Assembly: GCF_000287055.2 (NCBI RefSeq) | Contig: NZ_AJYQ02000038.1 | Location: 124,001-188,000 of the forward strand | DNA: 64,000 nucleotides | Direction: 5' to 3' | DNA from: Vibrio genomosp. F10 str. ZF-129 | GTDB taxonomy: Bacteria > Pseudomonadota > Gammaproteobacteria > Enterobacterales > Vibrionaceae | Shown here: piece by piece, positions 20,001 through 29,731 of the stretch | Layout: every line of letters starts with the position of its first letter | Position numbering within the stretch: the stretch's first letter is position 1 | Made by a program: the position numbers and the translations under genes | The notes under the pieces: generated by a model | Told to the model about the DNA's origin: nothing | Databases searched by the model: none | The model's input: the letters and a program-made list of their open reading frames with translations, nothing else

Positions 20001-20999
20001 TTAGCCTCTGCTTGCTAGTTGCTGAACCAGATCGAACGCTTTACCTGAATTCATTGCGGTGATCGCTTGTTGCGTGTTTTCTTTTAGGTTTTCATGGCCA
20101 AATAGGCGCATAAGTAACGCAACATTCACAGCGACAGCTCCGAGTTGGGCATCGGTCCCTTTGCCGGTCAACATATTGGTGATAATAGCGCGATTTTCTT
20201 CTGGTGCTCCGCCTTTAATGGCTTCAAGAGGGTGGCTGCTTACACCGAAATCTTCAGGCGTTAATGTATATTGAATGATTTCACCTTCTTTGATCTCAGC
20301 CACTGTGGTTGGGCCGTGAATAGCGACTTCATCAAGACCGCTTCCGTGTACCACTGCCGCACGCTTCATGCCCATTTTTAACATGGTTTCTGCAATAGGG
20401 AGCACCAGTTCTTCGCTGTAAACGCCCATGAGTTCTATATTCGGACGAGCAGGGTTAATCAGCGGGCCTAGAATATTGAAAATGGTGCGTGTTTTCAGCG
20501 TTTGTCGAACGGGCATGGCATGTTTAACACCACCGTGGTATTGAGGGGCAAATAGAAAAGCGACGCCGAGATCGTCAACCGCCTTACGGGTATCTTCAGG
20601 GCTCATGGCTAAGTTGATACCAAAAGAGTCGAGCAGATCAGAAGAGCCAGATTTGGATGAAACACTGCGGTTTCCGTGTTTGGCTACTTTTAGCCCACAC
20701 GCTGCGGCAACAAAGGCGGCGGTCGTAGAAATGTTAATCGTATCGTGCCCATCCCCCCCGGTTCCGACGATGTCAGCAAAATCATAATCAGGGCGAGGGA
20801 ATGAGTGAGCATTAGCGAGTAACGCTTTCGCTGCGCCTGCTATTTCTTCCGGTGTTTCGCCTTTAATTTTTAGGGCTGTGAGCGCCGCTGTCATTAAAAT
20901 AGGGTCAAGTTCACCGCGTATAATAACGTCAAACAACTGTTGGCTTTCGTCTTCACTTAGCGACTGTTGTTCATAAAGCTTATTAATAATCGTTTCCAT
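20001..20999 (-). CDS. trpD: Anthranilate phosphoribosyltransferase
   Basis: 332 residues, TrpD alone and not fused to the glutaminase as in E. coli. It joins anthranilate to PRPP. Landmarks: VGTGGDGHDTINIST (PRPP site), KHGNRSVSSKSGSSDLL, PVRQTLKTRTIFNILGPLIN and HGSGLDE. It lies 11 bases after trpG. Confidence 0.97.
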   Translation of the reverse strand: METIINKLYEQQSLSEDESQQLFDVIIRGELDPILMTAALTALKIKGETPEEIAGAAKALLANAHSFPRPDYDFADIVGTGGDGHDTINISTTAAFVAAACGLKVAKHGNRSVSSKSGSSDLLDSFGINLAMSPEDTRKAVDDLGVAFLFAPQYHGGVKHAMPVRQTLKTRTIFNILGPLINPARPNIELMGVYSEELVLPIAETMLKMGMKRAAVVHGSGLDEVAIHGPTTVAEIKEGEIIQYTLTPEDFGVSSHPLEAIKGGAPEENRAIITNMLTGKGTDAQLGAVAVNVALLMRLFGHENLKENTQQAITAMNSGKAFDLVQQLASRG

Positions 21000-21010
21000 G
21001 ATTTTTCCTA

Positions 21011-21655
21011 TTATTCCGTTATTTTTTTTGGTGACGCTTCAGTAACACGCGGTTTGTCTAATGCCCATTCTATGGCGTTAGCGAGCAGAGTGGCACCGTA
21101 AGTTGTCATGATCGATTCTGGGTGAAATTGAAATCCACACACTTTATCTTGCTCGTGAGCTACTGACATGACAAGTCCATCCACTTCCGCCGTTACGGTC
21201 AGTTCTTTGGTTACATGCGTGGCAACCAATGAATGGTAACGAGCGATGGCTAAAGGAGACGGTAGGTCTTGGTAAATAGAATGCTGCTGATGATCCATCA
21301 TTGATACCTTACCATGAATAATCTCGCCCGCTCCGGCAACCGTTCCACCGTAGGCTTCAACAATCGCTTGATGACCAAGACAGATCCCAATCATTGGCAC
21401 GTGTCCTTTTAGCTGTTGAATCAGCTCTGGCATGCAGCCCGCTTTCGAAGGCTCGCCTGGGCCCGGTGAAAGTAGCACAACAGGATTGGTTAACATTTTT
21501 ATCGCGTCAACAATGACGTCAGCATCGATATTATTGCGGTAGACCGTTACCGAATAGCCAAGCGATCGAAACTGATCAACTAAGTTGTAGGTAAATGAAT
21601 CAAAGTTATCGACGAAAACGATATTGGCAGATACTTGAGATTGAGCGTTGGTCAT
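21011..21655 (-). CDS. trpG: Anthranilate synthase glutamine amidotransferase component
   Basis: 214 residues from the ATG at 21655, which has AAGGA upstream. A longer frame exists but would overlap the 3' end of trpE and lacks homology. Class I glutaminase: VDNFDSFTYNLVD, LLSPGPGEPS, nucleophile Cys in GICLGHQAIVEA, and HPESIMT with the catalytic His and Glu. It supplies ammonia to TrpE. It begins 4 bases after the trpE stop. Confidence 0.96.
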   Translation of the reverse strand: MTNAQSQVSANIVFVDNFDSFTYNLVDQFRSLGYSVTVYRNNIDADVIVDAIKMLTNPVVLLSPGPGEPSKAGCMPELIQQLKGHVPMIGICLGHQAIVEAYGGTVAGAGEIIHGKVSMMDHQQHSIYQDLPSPLAIARYHSLVATHVTKELTVTAEVDGLVMSVAHEQDKVCGFQFHPESIMTTYGATLLANAIEWALDKPRVTEASPKKITE

Positions 21656-21659
21656 GTCG

Positions 21660-23225
21660 TTATCCTTTATGAGCAGTCTGAATAGCGGAAATAACCGCTT
21701 GGGCTTTGCCACGAGTTTCGTCAGCTTCGGCTTGAGGGTCTGAATCAAACACAACGCCGGCGCCCGCTTGCACCTGAGCGACCCCATTTTCGACATAAGC
21801 TGAGCGAATTACGATACAGGTATCCAGCGTTCCCTCCCCAGTTAAGTATCCGACTGCGCCCCCGTAACTGCCTCGTCGTGCTTTTTCTACGTCGCGAATG
21901 AGTTGCATCGCTCGAATTTTTGGTGCGCCGGTTAAGGTGCCCATATTCATGCAAGCCTGGTAGGCATGAAGTGCATCTAAATCCCCACGTAATTGACCAA
22001 CAACGCGAGAGACCAAATGCATCACATGGCTATAGCGGTCGACTTTAAGTAAGTCGGCAACATGGCGAGTGCCGGGCTCAGAGATTCGAGCCACGTCATT
22101 TCTTGCTAGATCGACCAACATCATATGCTCAGCGTTTTCTTTTTTATCGCTACGCAATTCAAGTTCAATGCGGCTATCTAGGTCAAAGTCAATTTCTCCA
22201 TTCGGGCGTTTACCACGGCGGCGAGTGCCTGCGATCGGATAGATCTCCACTTGATTGGTCTCGGTTTCGTACTTCAAGGCACTTTCAGGAGACGCGCCAA
22301 ACAGAGTAAAAAGCTCATCCTGCATGTAGAACATATACGGGCTTGGATTGCTTTGTTTTAGCTCTTTATAAGCGGCAAGAGGAGATGGACACGGCAAGGT
22401 AAATCGGCGTGATGGGACCACTTGGAATACATCGCCTTTAACCACGTATTCTTTTAAATCTCGTACTGTCTGACAAAATACGTCATCTGAGATGCTTGGA
22501 ACCACATCAACCTTAGTGAGCTTCTTAGCATGAACCTCTGCTGGTGGTTGTTGGCACTGTGTGGTGATTTCCGTCAGTCGCTGCTCTAGCTGTGCTTTTA
22601 TCTTTGGATCTTGGCTAAAATTACTGGCGTGAAGGTGACCTTGCTCGGTTTGATGATCGAAGCGCAATAAGGTTTCGGCGACATAAAAAACATAGTCAGG
22701 ACATTGGTTAGTGCTTTCTGCCTCACCTAACGGCTCGAAGTTTGCCACTAAGTCATAGGCAAAAAGGCCAGCTAAAAATAGTTCTAACTTTTCGTCTGGG
22801 TTTGTTTTATAGCTATGTTGGACAAGGCGAAGGGCATCAAATGAAGAAGACTCCCGAAGGCGAGAATCTTCATCTAATGTGTCGCATGCCGATGAGAATG
22901 TCAGTACCAGCTGATTTTCATTGAATTCAGAGTGAATCTCTGGATTCACATTCGCGTAAATATGCTTGATTAAGCTGCGACCATTTTCGGTGAGCGCCTG
23001 GTAGGTAACCCGATGCCCGTAACAGATAATTCTGACCGCAGAATCGATCAAGAGCATACTTTTAAGGTTCTGTTTTGAGTCAATTTCAGCGGATTCAAGT
23101 AATAAACTGTCTCGCTTATTTTCACATAGAGAATGAAATAGCTGAGTAGGGTCTTGAGCGTATGGAACGTTGGTATTGATGGTTTCAATACTTCCCAACT
23201 GTTTAATATTTATGGTCTTGTTCAC
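21660..23225 (-). CDS. trpE: Anthranilate synthase component I
   Basis: 521 residues from the GTG at 23225, chosen because GAAGGAAG lies just upstream and similarity to E. coli TrpE begins here; the longer frame to 23273 adds 16 unlike residues. It converts chorismate to anthranilate. Landmarks: LLLESAEIDSK in the feedback site (Trp-binding LLES), PSPYMFYM, YPIAGTRRRG, MLVDLARNDVAR and GTLTGAPKIRAM. Expression is set by TrpR at the promoter and by the trpL attenuator. Confidence 0.96.
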   Translation of the reverse strand: MNKTINIKQLGSIETINTNVPYAQDPTQLFHSLCENKRDSLLLESAEIDSKQNLKSMLLIDSAVRIICYGHRVTYQALTENGRSLIKHIYANVNPEIHSEFNENQLVLTFSSACDTLDEDSRLRESSSFDALRLVQHSYKTNPDEKLELFLAGLFAYDLVANFEPLGEAESTNQCPDYVFYVAETLLRFDHQTEQGHLHASNFSQDPKIKAQLEQRLTEITTQCQQPPAEVHAKKLTKVDVVPSISDDVFCQTVRDLKEYVVKGDVFQVVPSRRFTLPCPSPLAAYKELKQSNPSPYMFYMQDELFTLFGASPESALKYETETNQVEIYPIAGTRRRGKRPNGEIDFDLDSRIELELRSDKKENAEHMMLVDLARNDVARISEPGTRHVADLLKVDRYSHVMHLVSRVVGQLRGDLDALHAYQACMNMGTLTGAPKIRAMQLIRDVEKARRGSYGGAVGYLTGEGTLDTCIVIRSAYVENGVAQVQAGAGVVFDSDPQAEADETRGKAQAVISAIQTAHKG

Positions 23226-23353
23226 AAGACTTCCTTCTAGTTTTTTGTATCTGCTTATCATACATACTCGCACAAACTACCTAGACTCCCAATGAACAAT
23301 ATGCCTTATTTGATGAATTGTTCAGCGGTTGAATGTGAGCGCGTCGACAAAAT

Positions 23354-23382
23354 AAAAAAGCCCGCTAATTTTAGCGGGCTTT
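23354..23382 (-). terminator. trp attenuator terminator
   Basis: Minus-strand hairpin AGCCCGCTAA / TTAGCGGGCT followed by a T-rich run (TTTTTTATTTT). It lies between trpL and trpE. The sequence between the leader Trp codons and this stem should form the competing antiterminator. Confidence 0.85.
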
Positions 23383-23406
23383 AGTGAAACAATCTGGCTT
23401 GTTTTT

Positions 23407-23511
23407 TTACACGTTTACCCACTTAGAATATGTCCAAGTACGCCACCAACAAATGTCAGCACAAAGTACAGAAACTTTATCTTTATTCGTTAGGTTAAAT
23501 GCTTGTAACAT
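23407..23511 (-). CDS. trpL: trp operon leader peptide
   Basis: A 34-residue reading frame beginning MLQAFNLTNKDK and containing a tandem Trp pair followed by two further Trp codons (CWWRTW and SKWVNV), four Trp in 11 residues. It sits between the trp promoter and the attenuator hairpin. Ribosome stalling at the Trp codons when charged tRNA-Trp is scarce should favour antitermination. A purine-rich stretch with AGG lies just before the ATG. Matches the leader arrangement of other vibrios. Confidence 0.92.
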   Translation of the reverse strand: MLQAFNLTNKDKVSVLCADICWWRTWTYSKWVNV

Positions 23512-23542
23512 AGTGGGCCTTATCGGATACGTTTGTATTTGT

Positions 23543-23576
23543 GTACTAGTTAACTAGTATGCGAAGAGAAAGTCAA
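23543..23576 (-). promoter_or_regulatory. trp promoter overlapped by TrpR operator
   Basis: On the minus strand: a -35 of TTGACT, a 17-base spacer and a -10 of TTAACT, the same arrangement as the E. coli trp promoter. The -10 is buried in the perfect 16-base palindrome TACTAGTTAACTAGTA (23544-23559), which equals the core of the E. coli trp operator. Tryptophan-bound TrpR should block polymerase here. The rnm gene starts 18 bases beyond the -35 in the other direction. Confidence 0.93.
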
Positions 23577-23593
23577 CCAAAACGAATGAAAAA

Positions 23594-24469
23594 ATGAAAA
23601 TAGATCTACACTGTCACACAACCGCTTCAGACGGCAGGCTTACCCCGCAAGAACTTGTAGAAAGGGCGGTGAGCTTTGACGTAAAAGTGTTAGCGATAAC
23701 CGATCATGATACGTTAGATGGGATCAGTGTAGCCAAGGCGTACATTGAAGAAAATTCGTTAGACCTAGAGCTCATTACTGGTATTGAGTTCTCCACGGTA
23801 TGGCAGAATAAAGATATCCATATTGTAGGGCTGAATATCGACACCAATGATGATGCTGTACTCGCGTTAATTAACCAGCAAAAGTTACATCGTCACGAAA
23901 GAGCAAAACTGATTGCCCACCGATTAGAGAAATCAACAAGGGACGGTGTTTTTTCCGAAGTACAGGATATCGCAGGGGATGCACCCATTACTCGTGCACA
24001 TTTCGCCAAATGGTTGGTTGATAACGGCTATGCTAAAACAATGCAGCAAGTGTTTAAAAAATACCTAACTCGCAATAACCCAGGGTATGTGCCACCTAAT
24101 TGGTGCTCTATGAAAGATGCGGTGGATGCGATACACAGTGCAGGAGGGCTCGCAGTATTGGCTCATCCGGGGCGCTATAACCTAACAGCAAAATGGATTA
24201 AGCGTTTATTGGCGGTCTTTACAGAAGCTGGGGGCGATGCAATGGAAATAGCGCTTCCTCAACAAGCGCAACAAGAAAGACGCACACTTGCTGATTATGC
24301 GATACAATACAAACTATTAGCCTCTCAAGGCAGTGACTTTCACTATCCTTCTCCGTGGACGGAGTTAGGAAGAAACCTCTGGTTGCCTTCTGGCGTTGAA
24401 CCAGTTTGGAAAGATTGGACGTTGAGATCATCAAATACCACGAATAATGAAGATGATCTCACAGTATAG
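23594..24469 (+). CDS. rnm: PHP-domain exoribonuclease RNase AM (YciV/TrpH family)
   Basis: 291 residues. A PHP-type metal-dependent phosphoesterase: [15 protein letters not shown] at the N-terminus, [17 protein letters not shown] and SQGSDFHYP supply the metal-binding His and Asp residues. E. coli RNase AM trims 5' ends of rRNA and short RNAs and also removes 3'-phosphates from nucleotide bisphosphates. It is divergent from the trp operon and heads an apparent run rnm-yciO-rluB. The spacing means TrpR could affect its transcription; a trp link has been discussed for this family but is not shown. Confidence 0.93.
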   Translation: MKIDLHCHTTASDGRLTPQELVERAVSFDVKVLAITDHDTLDGISVAKAYIEENSLDLELITGIEFSTVWQNKDIHIVGLNIDTNDDAVLALINQQKLHRHERAKLIAHRLEKSTRDGVFSEVQDIAGDAPITRAHFAKWLVDNGYAKTMQQVFKKYLTRNNPGYVPPNWCSMKDAVDAIHSAGGLAVLAHPGRYNLTAKWIKRLLAVFTEAGGDAMEIALPQQAQQERRTLADYAIQYKLLASQGSDFHYPSPWTELGRNLWLPSGVEPVWKDWTLRSSNTTNNEDDLTV

Positions 24470-24499
24470 AGTCGCGAGACTCGATAATGAGGAATAACA

Positions 24500-25120
24500 A
24501 TGAGCCAGTTCTTTTATGTACACCCTGACAATCCGCAGGCTCGCTTGATTAATCAAGCAGTCGCAATCATACGCAATGGCGGTGTTGTGATTTATCCGAC
24601 CGATTCAGGCTACGCGCTAGGTTGTCAGCTTGAAAATAAACAAGCGTTAGAGAAAATTTGTCAGATACGTAAGCTAGACAGTAAGCATAATTTCACGCTT
24701 TTATGTCGAGACCTTTCTGAAATAGCGCTGTACGCAAGAGTTGATAATACAGCGTTCCGTTTGCTAAAAGCGAATACACCAGGCCCCTATACGTTTATCT
24801 TCAAAGGGACAAAAGAAGTGCCTCGACGTTTAATGAATGCCAAACGTAAAACCATCGGTATTCGTATTCCTGATAATAAAATCGCGCTGGATCTATTAGA
24901 AGCTTTAGGCGAGCCGCTAATGTCGACGTCTCTCATCTTGCCGGGTAACGATCACACCGAATCGGATCCGGAAGATATTCGAGATCAGTTAGAGCATGCC
25001 GTCGACTGTATTTTAAATGGGGGTTACTTAGGCGAACAACCCACAACGGTGATTGATTTTAGTGAAGATGATGCGGTTGTAGCCCGTATAGGTTCAGGAG
25101 ATCCATCTCCATTTGAATAA
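24500..25120 (+). CDS. yciO: YciO, YrdC/Sua5-like protein
   Basis: 206 residues with a GAGG ribosome-binding site. The YrdC fold is shown by VVIYPTDSGYALGC, PGPYTFIFKG, KTIGIRIPD and MSTSLILPG. It is a paralogue of TsaC/Sua5, which make threonylcarbamoyl-AMP for tRNA t6A; YciO itself is not the essential tRNA enzyme and its substrate is unsettled. It lies 30 bases after rnm. Confidence 0.93.
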   Translation: MSQFFYVHPDNPQARLINQAVAIIRNGGVVIYPTDSGYALGCQLENKQALEKICQIRKLDSKHNFTLLCRDLSEIALYARVDNTAFRLLKANTPGPYTFIFKGTKEVPRRLMNAKRKTIGIRIPDNKIALDLLEALGEPLMSTSLILPGNDHTESDPEDIRDQLEHAVDCILNGGYLGEQPTTVIDFSEDDAVVARIGSGDPSPFE

Positions 25121-25231
25121 CCAAAAAATGATGCTTTTCAGATGATAATTTGAGATACTGCGCGGCCGCGATTTTTGGTCGCACAATTATTCTTTCGACG
25201 TCTGTGAAGACGACAATTACTAGGTAAAAAA

Positions 25232-26179
25232 ATGAGCGAAAAACTACAGAAGGTTTTAGCACGCGCAGGGCATGGCTCACGTCGTGAACTTGAAACGTTA
25301 ATTAAATCTGGCCGTGTCAGTGTCAACGGAGTAGTAGCAAAACTGGGTGAACGCCTAGAAGATGAAAGTGCTGTTATTCGTATCGATGGACACACTGTCT
25401 CTGCGAAAGTTTCTGAAGAAGTGGTTTGCCGCGTTCTCGCCTATTACAAACCTGAAGGTGAGTTGTGTACTCGCAATGATCCTGAGGGACGCAGAACCGT
25501 CTTTGACCGCTTGCCAAAAATCCGTGGTTCTCGTTGGATTTCTGTTGGCCGTTTGGATGCCAATACGTCTGGGTTGCTTTTATTCACCACTGATGGTGAG
25601 CTTGCAAACCGTCTGATGCACCCTAGCCGTCAAGTAGAACGTGAGTATTTGGTTCGAGTTTTTGGTGAAGTTAACGAAGAAAAAGTGAGAAACCTTGTTC
25701 GCGGCGTTAAGCTTGAAGATGGTATGGCTCGATTTGAAGATGTCGTTTATGCGGGTGGGGAAGGTATGAACCATACTTTCTACGTAGCAATCAACGAAGG
25801 CCGTAACCGCGAAGTTCGTCGTTTATGGGAGTCTCAAGATACTACGGTAAGCCGCCTTAAGCGTGTTCGTTACGGTGACATCTATTTAGATAAAAAACTG
25901 CCTCGTGGTGGTTGGGCTGAGCTTGATCTTACTCAGGTGAATTATCTTAGAACTCTGGTTGAGTTAGGCCCAGAAAAGAACACGATGCTTGATGAATCTA
26001 AAGATAATACATCACGTAAACGTGAGCGTTCTCGTAGTCAAAAAATTCGTCGTGCAGTTAAGCGTCACGAAGAGCGAGTAAGTACGCCAAAAGGTCGCAG
26101 CAATAACCCGTCTCGCGGTAAAAAGCCAACTAAGAAGTCGGCAGGAGAACCAGGCGCACGTAATAAAAATCGTCGATAA
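25232..26179 (+). CDS. rluB: 23S rRNA pseudouridine synthase RluB
   Basis: 315 residues. An N-terminal S4 RNA-binding domain ([18 protein letters not shown]), then the RsuA-family catalytic domain with the nucleophile Asp in [19 protein letters not shown]. In E. coli RluB modifies U2605 of 23S rRNA. The C-terminal 70 residues are a very basic, low-complexity tail rich in Arg, Lys and Ser, likely to contact RNA. A terminator follows, closing the rnm-yciO-rluB group. Confidence 0.93.
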   Translation: MSEKLQKVLARAGHGSRRELETLIKSGRVSVNGVVAKLGERLEDESAVIRIDGHTVSAKVSEEVVCRVLAYYKPEGELCTRNDPEGRRTVFDRLPKIRGSRWISVGRLDANTSGLLLFTTDGELANRLMHPSRQVEREYLVRVFGEVNEEKVRNLVRGVKLEDGMARFEDVVYAGGEGMNHTFYVAINEGRNREVRRLWESQDTTVSRLKRVRYGDIYLDKKLPRGGWAELDLTQVNYLRTLVELGPEKNTMLDESKDNTSRKRERSRSQKIRRAVKRHEERVSTPKGRSNNPSRGKKPTKKSAGEPGARNKNRR

Positions 26180-26213
26180 ATTAACGTTTATTGCCACATA
26201 ACATTGTTTTGAT

Positions 26214-26243
26214 AAGCTGATAGTCCTCTATCAGCTTTTTTTA
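26214..26243 (+). terminator. Terminator after rluB
   Basis: Perfect stem AAGCTGATAG / CTATCAGCTT, four-base loop, followed by a run of Ts. Confidence 0.9.
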
Positions 26244-26390
26244 TGTCTGTAATCTTGAATCTCAAATACAAATTGTGGCCATCCAAACTGAAGGCTTTAT
26301 TTAATTAATCAATAAGTTGGAAATGAAGCGGTATGTGCTAAGGTTATAGCATACTCATTTTCCATATCGCACGCTATTCAGAGAAATGTT

Positions 26391-27782
26391 ATGCCGAATA
26401 AGCCCGCCGAACAAGCAATGGACAGCTCTCTATTGAGCAAGGTATTTGAACACCTAGAACAAGCGGTTATCATCGCTTCTTTGGATCGAAAGATCCTCAC
26501 TATCAACCGGGCAGCAAGTGATCTTTTTGGATACTCTCTCGATGAGGTCATCAATAAAAGTGCGGAAATTTTATACGCAAATCGAGAAGAATATTTACTT
26601 TTAGGTGATTCTCGTTATAACCCAGACATGAACACGTCAGAATCTTCGATACTCGTGAACTACCAAACCAAATTTGGACATGGATTCATTGGAAAAACCT
26701 CTGGCGGAGTCATCAAAGATGAGCAAGGAAATAACCTTCTTATTGTATCAATGATATCGGATGAGTCGGTTTCACTTGCGGCTGAAGAAGCGCTCAATAA
26801 ACTTCATTCGATCACTTCTTCTCGGCAATTAGATTTTCAACAACGCGTTCATGCCATCCTCCAATTAGGGGTAGAGTTGTTTGGCTTACCTATTGCCATA
26901 TTCAGCCAAATTGATGGCAATAAATACGTCATAAAACAAGCTGTTCACCCAGAAGATGGATTAGAAACAGGCATGAGCTTTGAACTTTCAGGAACGTATT
27001 GCAGCCACGTTTACAAAGCCAATGAAGTGCAAGGGTTTAACCATGTTTCAAAAAGTGAAATTGCGACACACCCATGTTTTGTGGCGTTTGGCTTAGAGTC
27101 TTACCTCGGCGCGCCCATATTTGTCGATGGGGAGCGTTTTGGTACGTTGAATTTTTCAAGTCCAAACCCTTGTCGCCCCTTTATTCGCCAAGACTTTGAA
27201 TTAGTGAAGTTGTTCTCTAATTGGGTAGGTCATGAAATTGCGAGGGAAAATGATTTACGCGCTTTAGAAGAAGTCAGTCAGAAAATGGAGTCTATTGCAA
27301 ACACGGATGTACTCACTCAATTGCCTAATCGTCGATTTTCAGAAATCCGACTACTAGAGCTCATTGAGCATTCTAAGTGTTATGGTAATCACCTTTCGGT
27401 GGCCATCATCGATTTTGACCATTTTAAAGATATTAACGATACCTACGGACATTTAGTGGGTGATAAGGTGCTGCAGTTATTTGGTGAAATAGCTCGGTCA
27501 TTCAGCAGGAAAACCGATTTTATTGGACGCTGGGGTGGGGAAGAGTTTATCGCTGTTTATTCATCGACAGATACGCAAGCTGCCGCTAAAGTTTTGCAAC
27601 GTATTATGTCTCAGCTTAAAAATTCTAATCTAGATGCCTTGCAGGCGGGGTTGAAGCTAACGGTGAGCATTGGCCTAACGTCATTAAGAGTAGGTGATGA
27701 TATTGATGTCATGTTAACCAGAGCCGATAATCTTTTATACAAAGCGAAAGATAATGGCAGAAATCAGATCCAACAGGATTAA
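26391..27782 (+). CDS. PAS-GAF-GGDEF diguanylate cyclase
   Basis: 463 residues, cytosolic. PAS (about 12-130), GAF (about 150-290) and a C-terminal GGDEF domain (about 300-463) with active-site RWGGEEF. An intact inhibitory I-site (RKTD) sits exactly five residues before GGEEF, so the enzyme should synthesise c-di-GMP with product inhibition. The GAF domain contains several Cys and His (GTYCSHV, THPCF) that could be redox- or metal-responsive, which is speculative. The TAA stop overlaps by one base the terminal repeat of the MITE-like element at 27782-27938. Confidence 0.92.
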   Translation: MPNKPAEQAMDSSLLSKVFEHLEQAVIIASLDRKILTINRAASDLFGYSLDEVINKSAEILYANREEYLLLGDSRYNPDMNTSESSILVNYQTKFGHGFIGKTSGGVIKDEQGNNLLIVSMISDESVSLAAEEALNKLHSITSSRQLDFQQRVHAILQLGVELFGLPIAIFSQIDGNKYVIKQAVHPEDGLETGMSFELSGTYCSHVYKANEVQGFNHVSKSEIATHPCFVAFGLESYLGAPIFVDGERFGTLNFSSPNPCRPFIRQDFELVKLFSNWVGHEIARENDLRALEEVSQKMESIANTDVLTQLPNRRFSEIRLLELIEHSKCYGNHLSVAIIDFDHFKDINDTYGHLVGDKVLQLFGEIARSFSRKTDFIGRWGGEEFIAVYSSTDTQAAAKVLQRIMSQLKNSNLDALQAGLKLTVSIGLTSLRVGDDIDVMLTRADNLLYKAKDNGRNQIQQD

Positions 27783-27938
27783 TACCAATCGCAGTAAGTG
27801 ATCAGAAATAGCGCAGAAAAAGGCTTGAGAACAAGGAGGGATTTTTTTATCAGTCGTTATTCTACAATTAAAAATTGTAACGCAGTTATCGAGTATTTTA
27901 ATCAGCTAGGGTGAACCGTTATTTACTACGACTGGTAT
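27782..27938. mobile_element. MITE-like element with imperfect terminal inverted repeats
   Basis: About 157 bases, non-coding. The left end ATACCAATCGCAGTAAGTGA and the reverse complement of the right end, ATACCAGTCGTAGTAAATAA, agree at 16 of 20 positions. The interior has a second inverted repeat around TACAATTAAAAATTGTAA. I associate this layout with interspersed repeats seen in several Vibrio genomes. No target duplication could be fixed. No second copy was noticed in this window. Confidence 0.65.
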
Positions 27939-27949
27939 AAAATGCTGCT

Positions 27950-27976
27950 AAAAAAAGCGAGCCACATAGGCTCGCT
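27950..27976 (-). terminator. Terminator after cydC
   Basis: AGCGAGCC / GGCTCGCT stem, five-base loop, with seven Ts following on the minus strand, 34 bases after the cydC stop. Confidence 0.9.
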
Positions 27977-28009
27977 GTTCCAGTTTTATTCATGGTGATT
28001 GCTAGAACG

Positions 28010-29731
28010 CTAGAGTGTTTGAGTTAACTCGAAGTAACGTCCGCGCTGCTCTAATAACGTTTGATGACTGCCCACTTCGACGATTTCTCCCTGTTCAACT
28101 AAACAAACTCTATCCATCTTATGTAAATTAACCAGCCTATGGGTAACAAACAGCACCGTCTTATCAACAAAGTGCGATTCAAGTAAATCCATTATTTGTT
28201 GTTCTGTTTGCTTATCTAGTCCTTCGGTTGGTTCATCCAGTAGTAGAATGGGTGCATTATGTAAAATAGCACGAGCGATACCGATTCGACGTTTCTCACC
28301 ACCAGAAAGTTGTCGCCCACCGTCACCGAGCCAAGCATCCAGCCCTAAGTCTTCCAATAGCTTATCTAACTGTACTTGGTTTAGTACGTTCGACAGAGTG
28401 TCATCATGGGCGGATGGATTGGCCATGAGAAGATTGTCTCGAAGTGTGCCATTCAGGATATCGACTCGCTGACTGACTACCGAAACAGAAGATCGTAATT
28501 GGCTTTCGTTCCATTGAGTGAGGGGGAGCCCAGCGATAGAAATACGGCCTTGCTTAGGATCCCAGTAGCGATTTAGCAGCTGTAGCAAGGTAGATTTACC
28601 GGAGCCTGTTTGGCCGACAATTGCGATTCGCTCATTACTTGCGATATCGAGATTGATGTTATTCAACACCAATTGCTCACTACCTGGGTATTGAAAGCTG
28701 ATCGATTGAAACTGAATAGAGTAGGCATCGGAGAGTGCTTGTTTTTCTGAGGAAAAGACAACGTCAGGCTCAGAGAGTGTCACTTCATTAAGACGCCTTG
28801 CCGAGGTGAGTGTTTGACCTAAGTGCTGAAACGCTCCCGCTATAGGCATAAGTAGCTCAAAGCTTGCCATTGTGGCAAACGCGACCAATGCAATGAATGG
28901 GTCGGGTGGATTGCCTCCTACACCATCCGCCGATAGCCAGACGACCAACACCAATGTCCAACCGCTGGCAAGCATGAGAGCCGCTTGAGCAAGCCCGGCG
29001 TAATGTGCGTTGAAAAACTGATTCCGAATCAATTTATCTTGAGCGCTCAAAATGGCGTTGCGATATTTTTCCTCAGCACCAAATAAAGTGAGCTCGCTAT
29101 AGCCTTCAATCCAATCGAGAGTCGCGATACGAAGGGTTGCTTTGTTTTGGGTGAGTTCTTGCCCATTCTGCTTCCCGAGCTTATAAAAAAGAATCGGCCA
29201 GGTGCACAGCAGTAAAATCAGAATTGAGCCGAGCGTTAGCCCTAGAGTTAGATCAAACCAGCTTAAGAAAGCGGTGAGCGCTGCGATACCAAAAATGCCC
29301 ACAACCACAGGGCTGATTAAACGCAGGTACACGTGGTCCATCGCATCGACATCAGAAACCAGACGATTCAATAAATCAGCATCGCGAATGGCGGATATTT
29401 TTCCAGGTATAAGAGGTGCAAGTTTCTTGAAAAAGAAAAGTCGCAAATCAGTCAACAGTTTAAATGTCGCATTATGACTGACGACCCTTTCCCCCCAACG
29501 CCCAGCGGTTCGGCTCATTGCAAAGCCTCGCACAAAGGCACCGGGTAACATGTAGTTAAAGGTTTCGCGAGCAACGGTTAATCCCGCGACAGCCGCCGCA
29601 GACAAAAACCAACCAGAGAGAGTCAGTAGCCCGATAGAAGCAAAAATAGTGGCAAAAGCCAGCACCATTCCAAGAGATAACCCAAACCAGTGCTTTTTAT
29701 AAAGTTTCAAATAAGGAAGAAGATCACGCAT
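28010..29731 (-). CDS. cydC: Heterodimeric ABC transporter subunit CydC
   Basis: 573 residues: six-helix transmembrane domain (1-310) and ATPase domain with Walker A GQTGSGKST, signature LSGGEKRR and Walker B LLLDEPTEG. CydDC exports cysteine and glutathione (haem binding is also reported) and is needed for assembly of cytochrome bd and periplasmic c-type cytochromes. Its start overlaps the cydD stop by 8 bases. cydAB are not in the window. Confidence 0.95.
   Translation of the reverse strand: MRDLLPYLKLYKKHWFGLSLGMVLAFATIFASIGLLTLSGWFLSAAAVAGLTVARETFNYMLPGAFVRGFAMSRTAGRWGERVVSHNATFKLLTDLRLFFFKKLAPLIPGKISAIRDADLLNRLVSDVDAMDHVYLRLISPVVVGIFGIAALTAFLSWFDLTLGLTLGSILILLLCTWPILFYKLGKQNGQELTQNKATLRIATLDWIEGYSELTLFGAEEKYRNAILSAQDKLIRNQFFNAHYAGLAQAALMLASGWTLVLVVWLSADGVGGNPPDPFIALVAFATMASFELLMPIAGAFQHLGQTLTSARRLNEVTLSEPDVVFSSEKQALSDAYSIQFQSISFQYPGSEQLVLNNINLDIASNERIAIVGQTGSGKSTLLQLLNRYWDPKQGRISIAGLPLTQWNESQLRSSVSVVSQRVDILNGTLRDNLLMANPSAHDDTLSNVLNQVQLDKLLEDLGLDAWLGDGGRQLSGGEKRRIGIARAILHNAPILLLDEPTEGLDKQTEQQIMDLLESHFVDKTVLFVTHRLVNLHKMDRVCLVEQGEIVEVGSHQTLLEQRGRYFELTQTL

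Noticed and set aside
21656..21796. N-terminal extension of trpG
   Set aside because: It overlaps the 3' end of trpE in another frame; the ATG at 21655 has the ribosome-binding site and family start.
27783..27938. Treating the repeat element as a conserved sRNA
   Set aside because: Matching ends in inverted orientation fit a mobile repeat better, and no promoter is evident.
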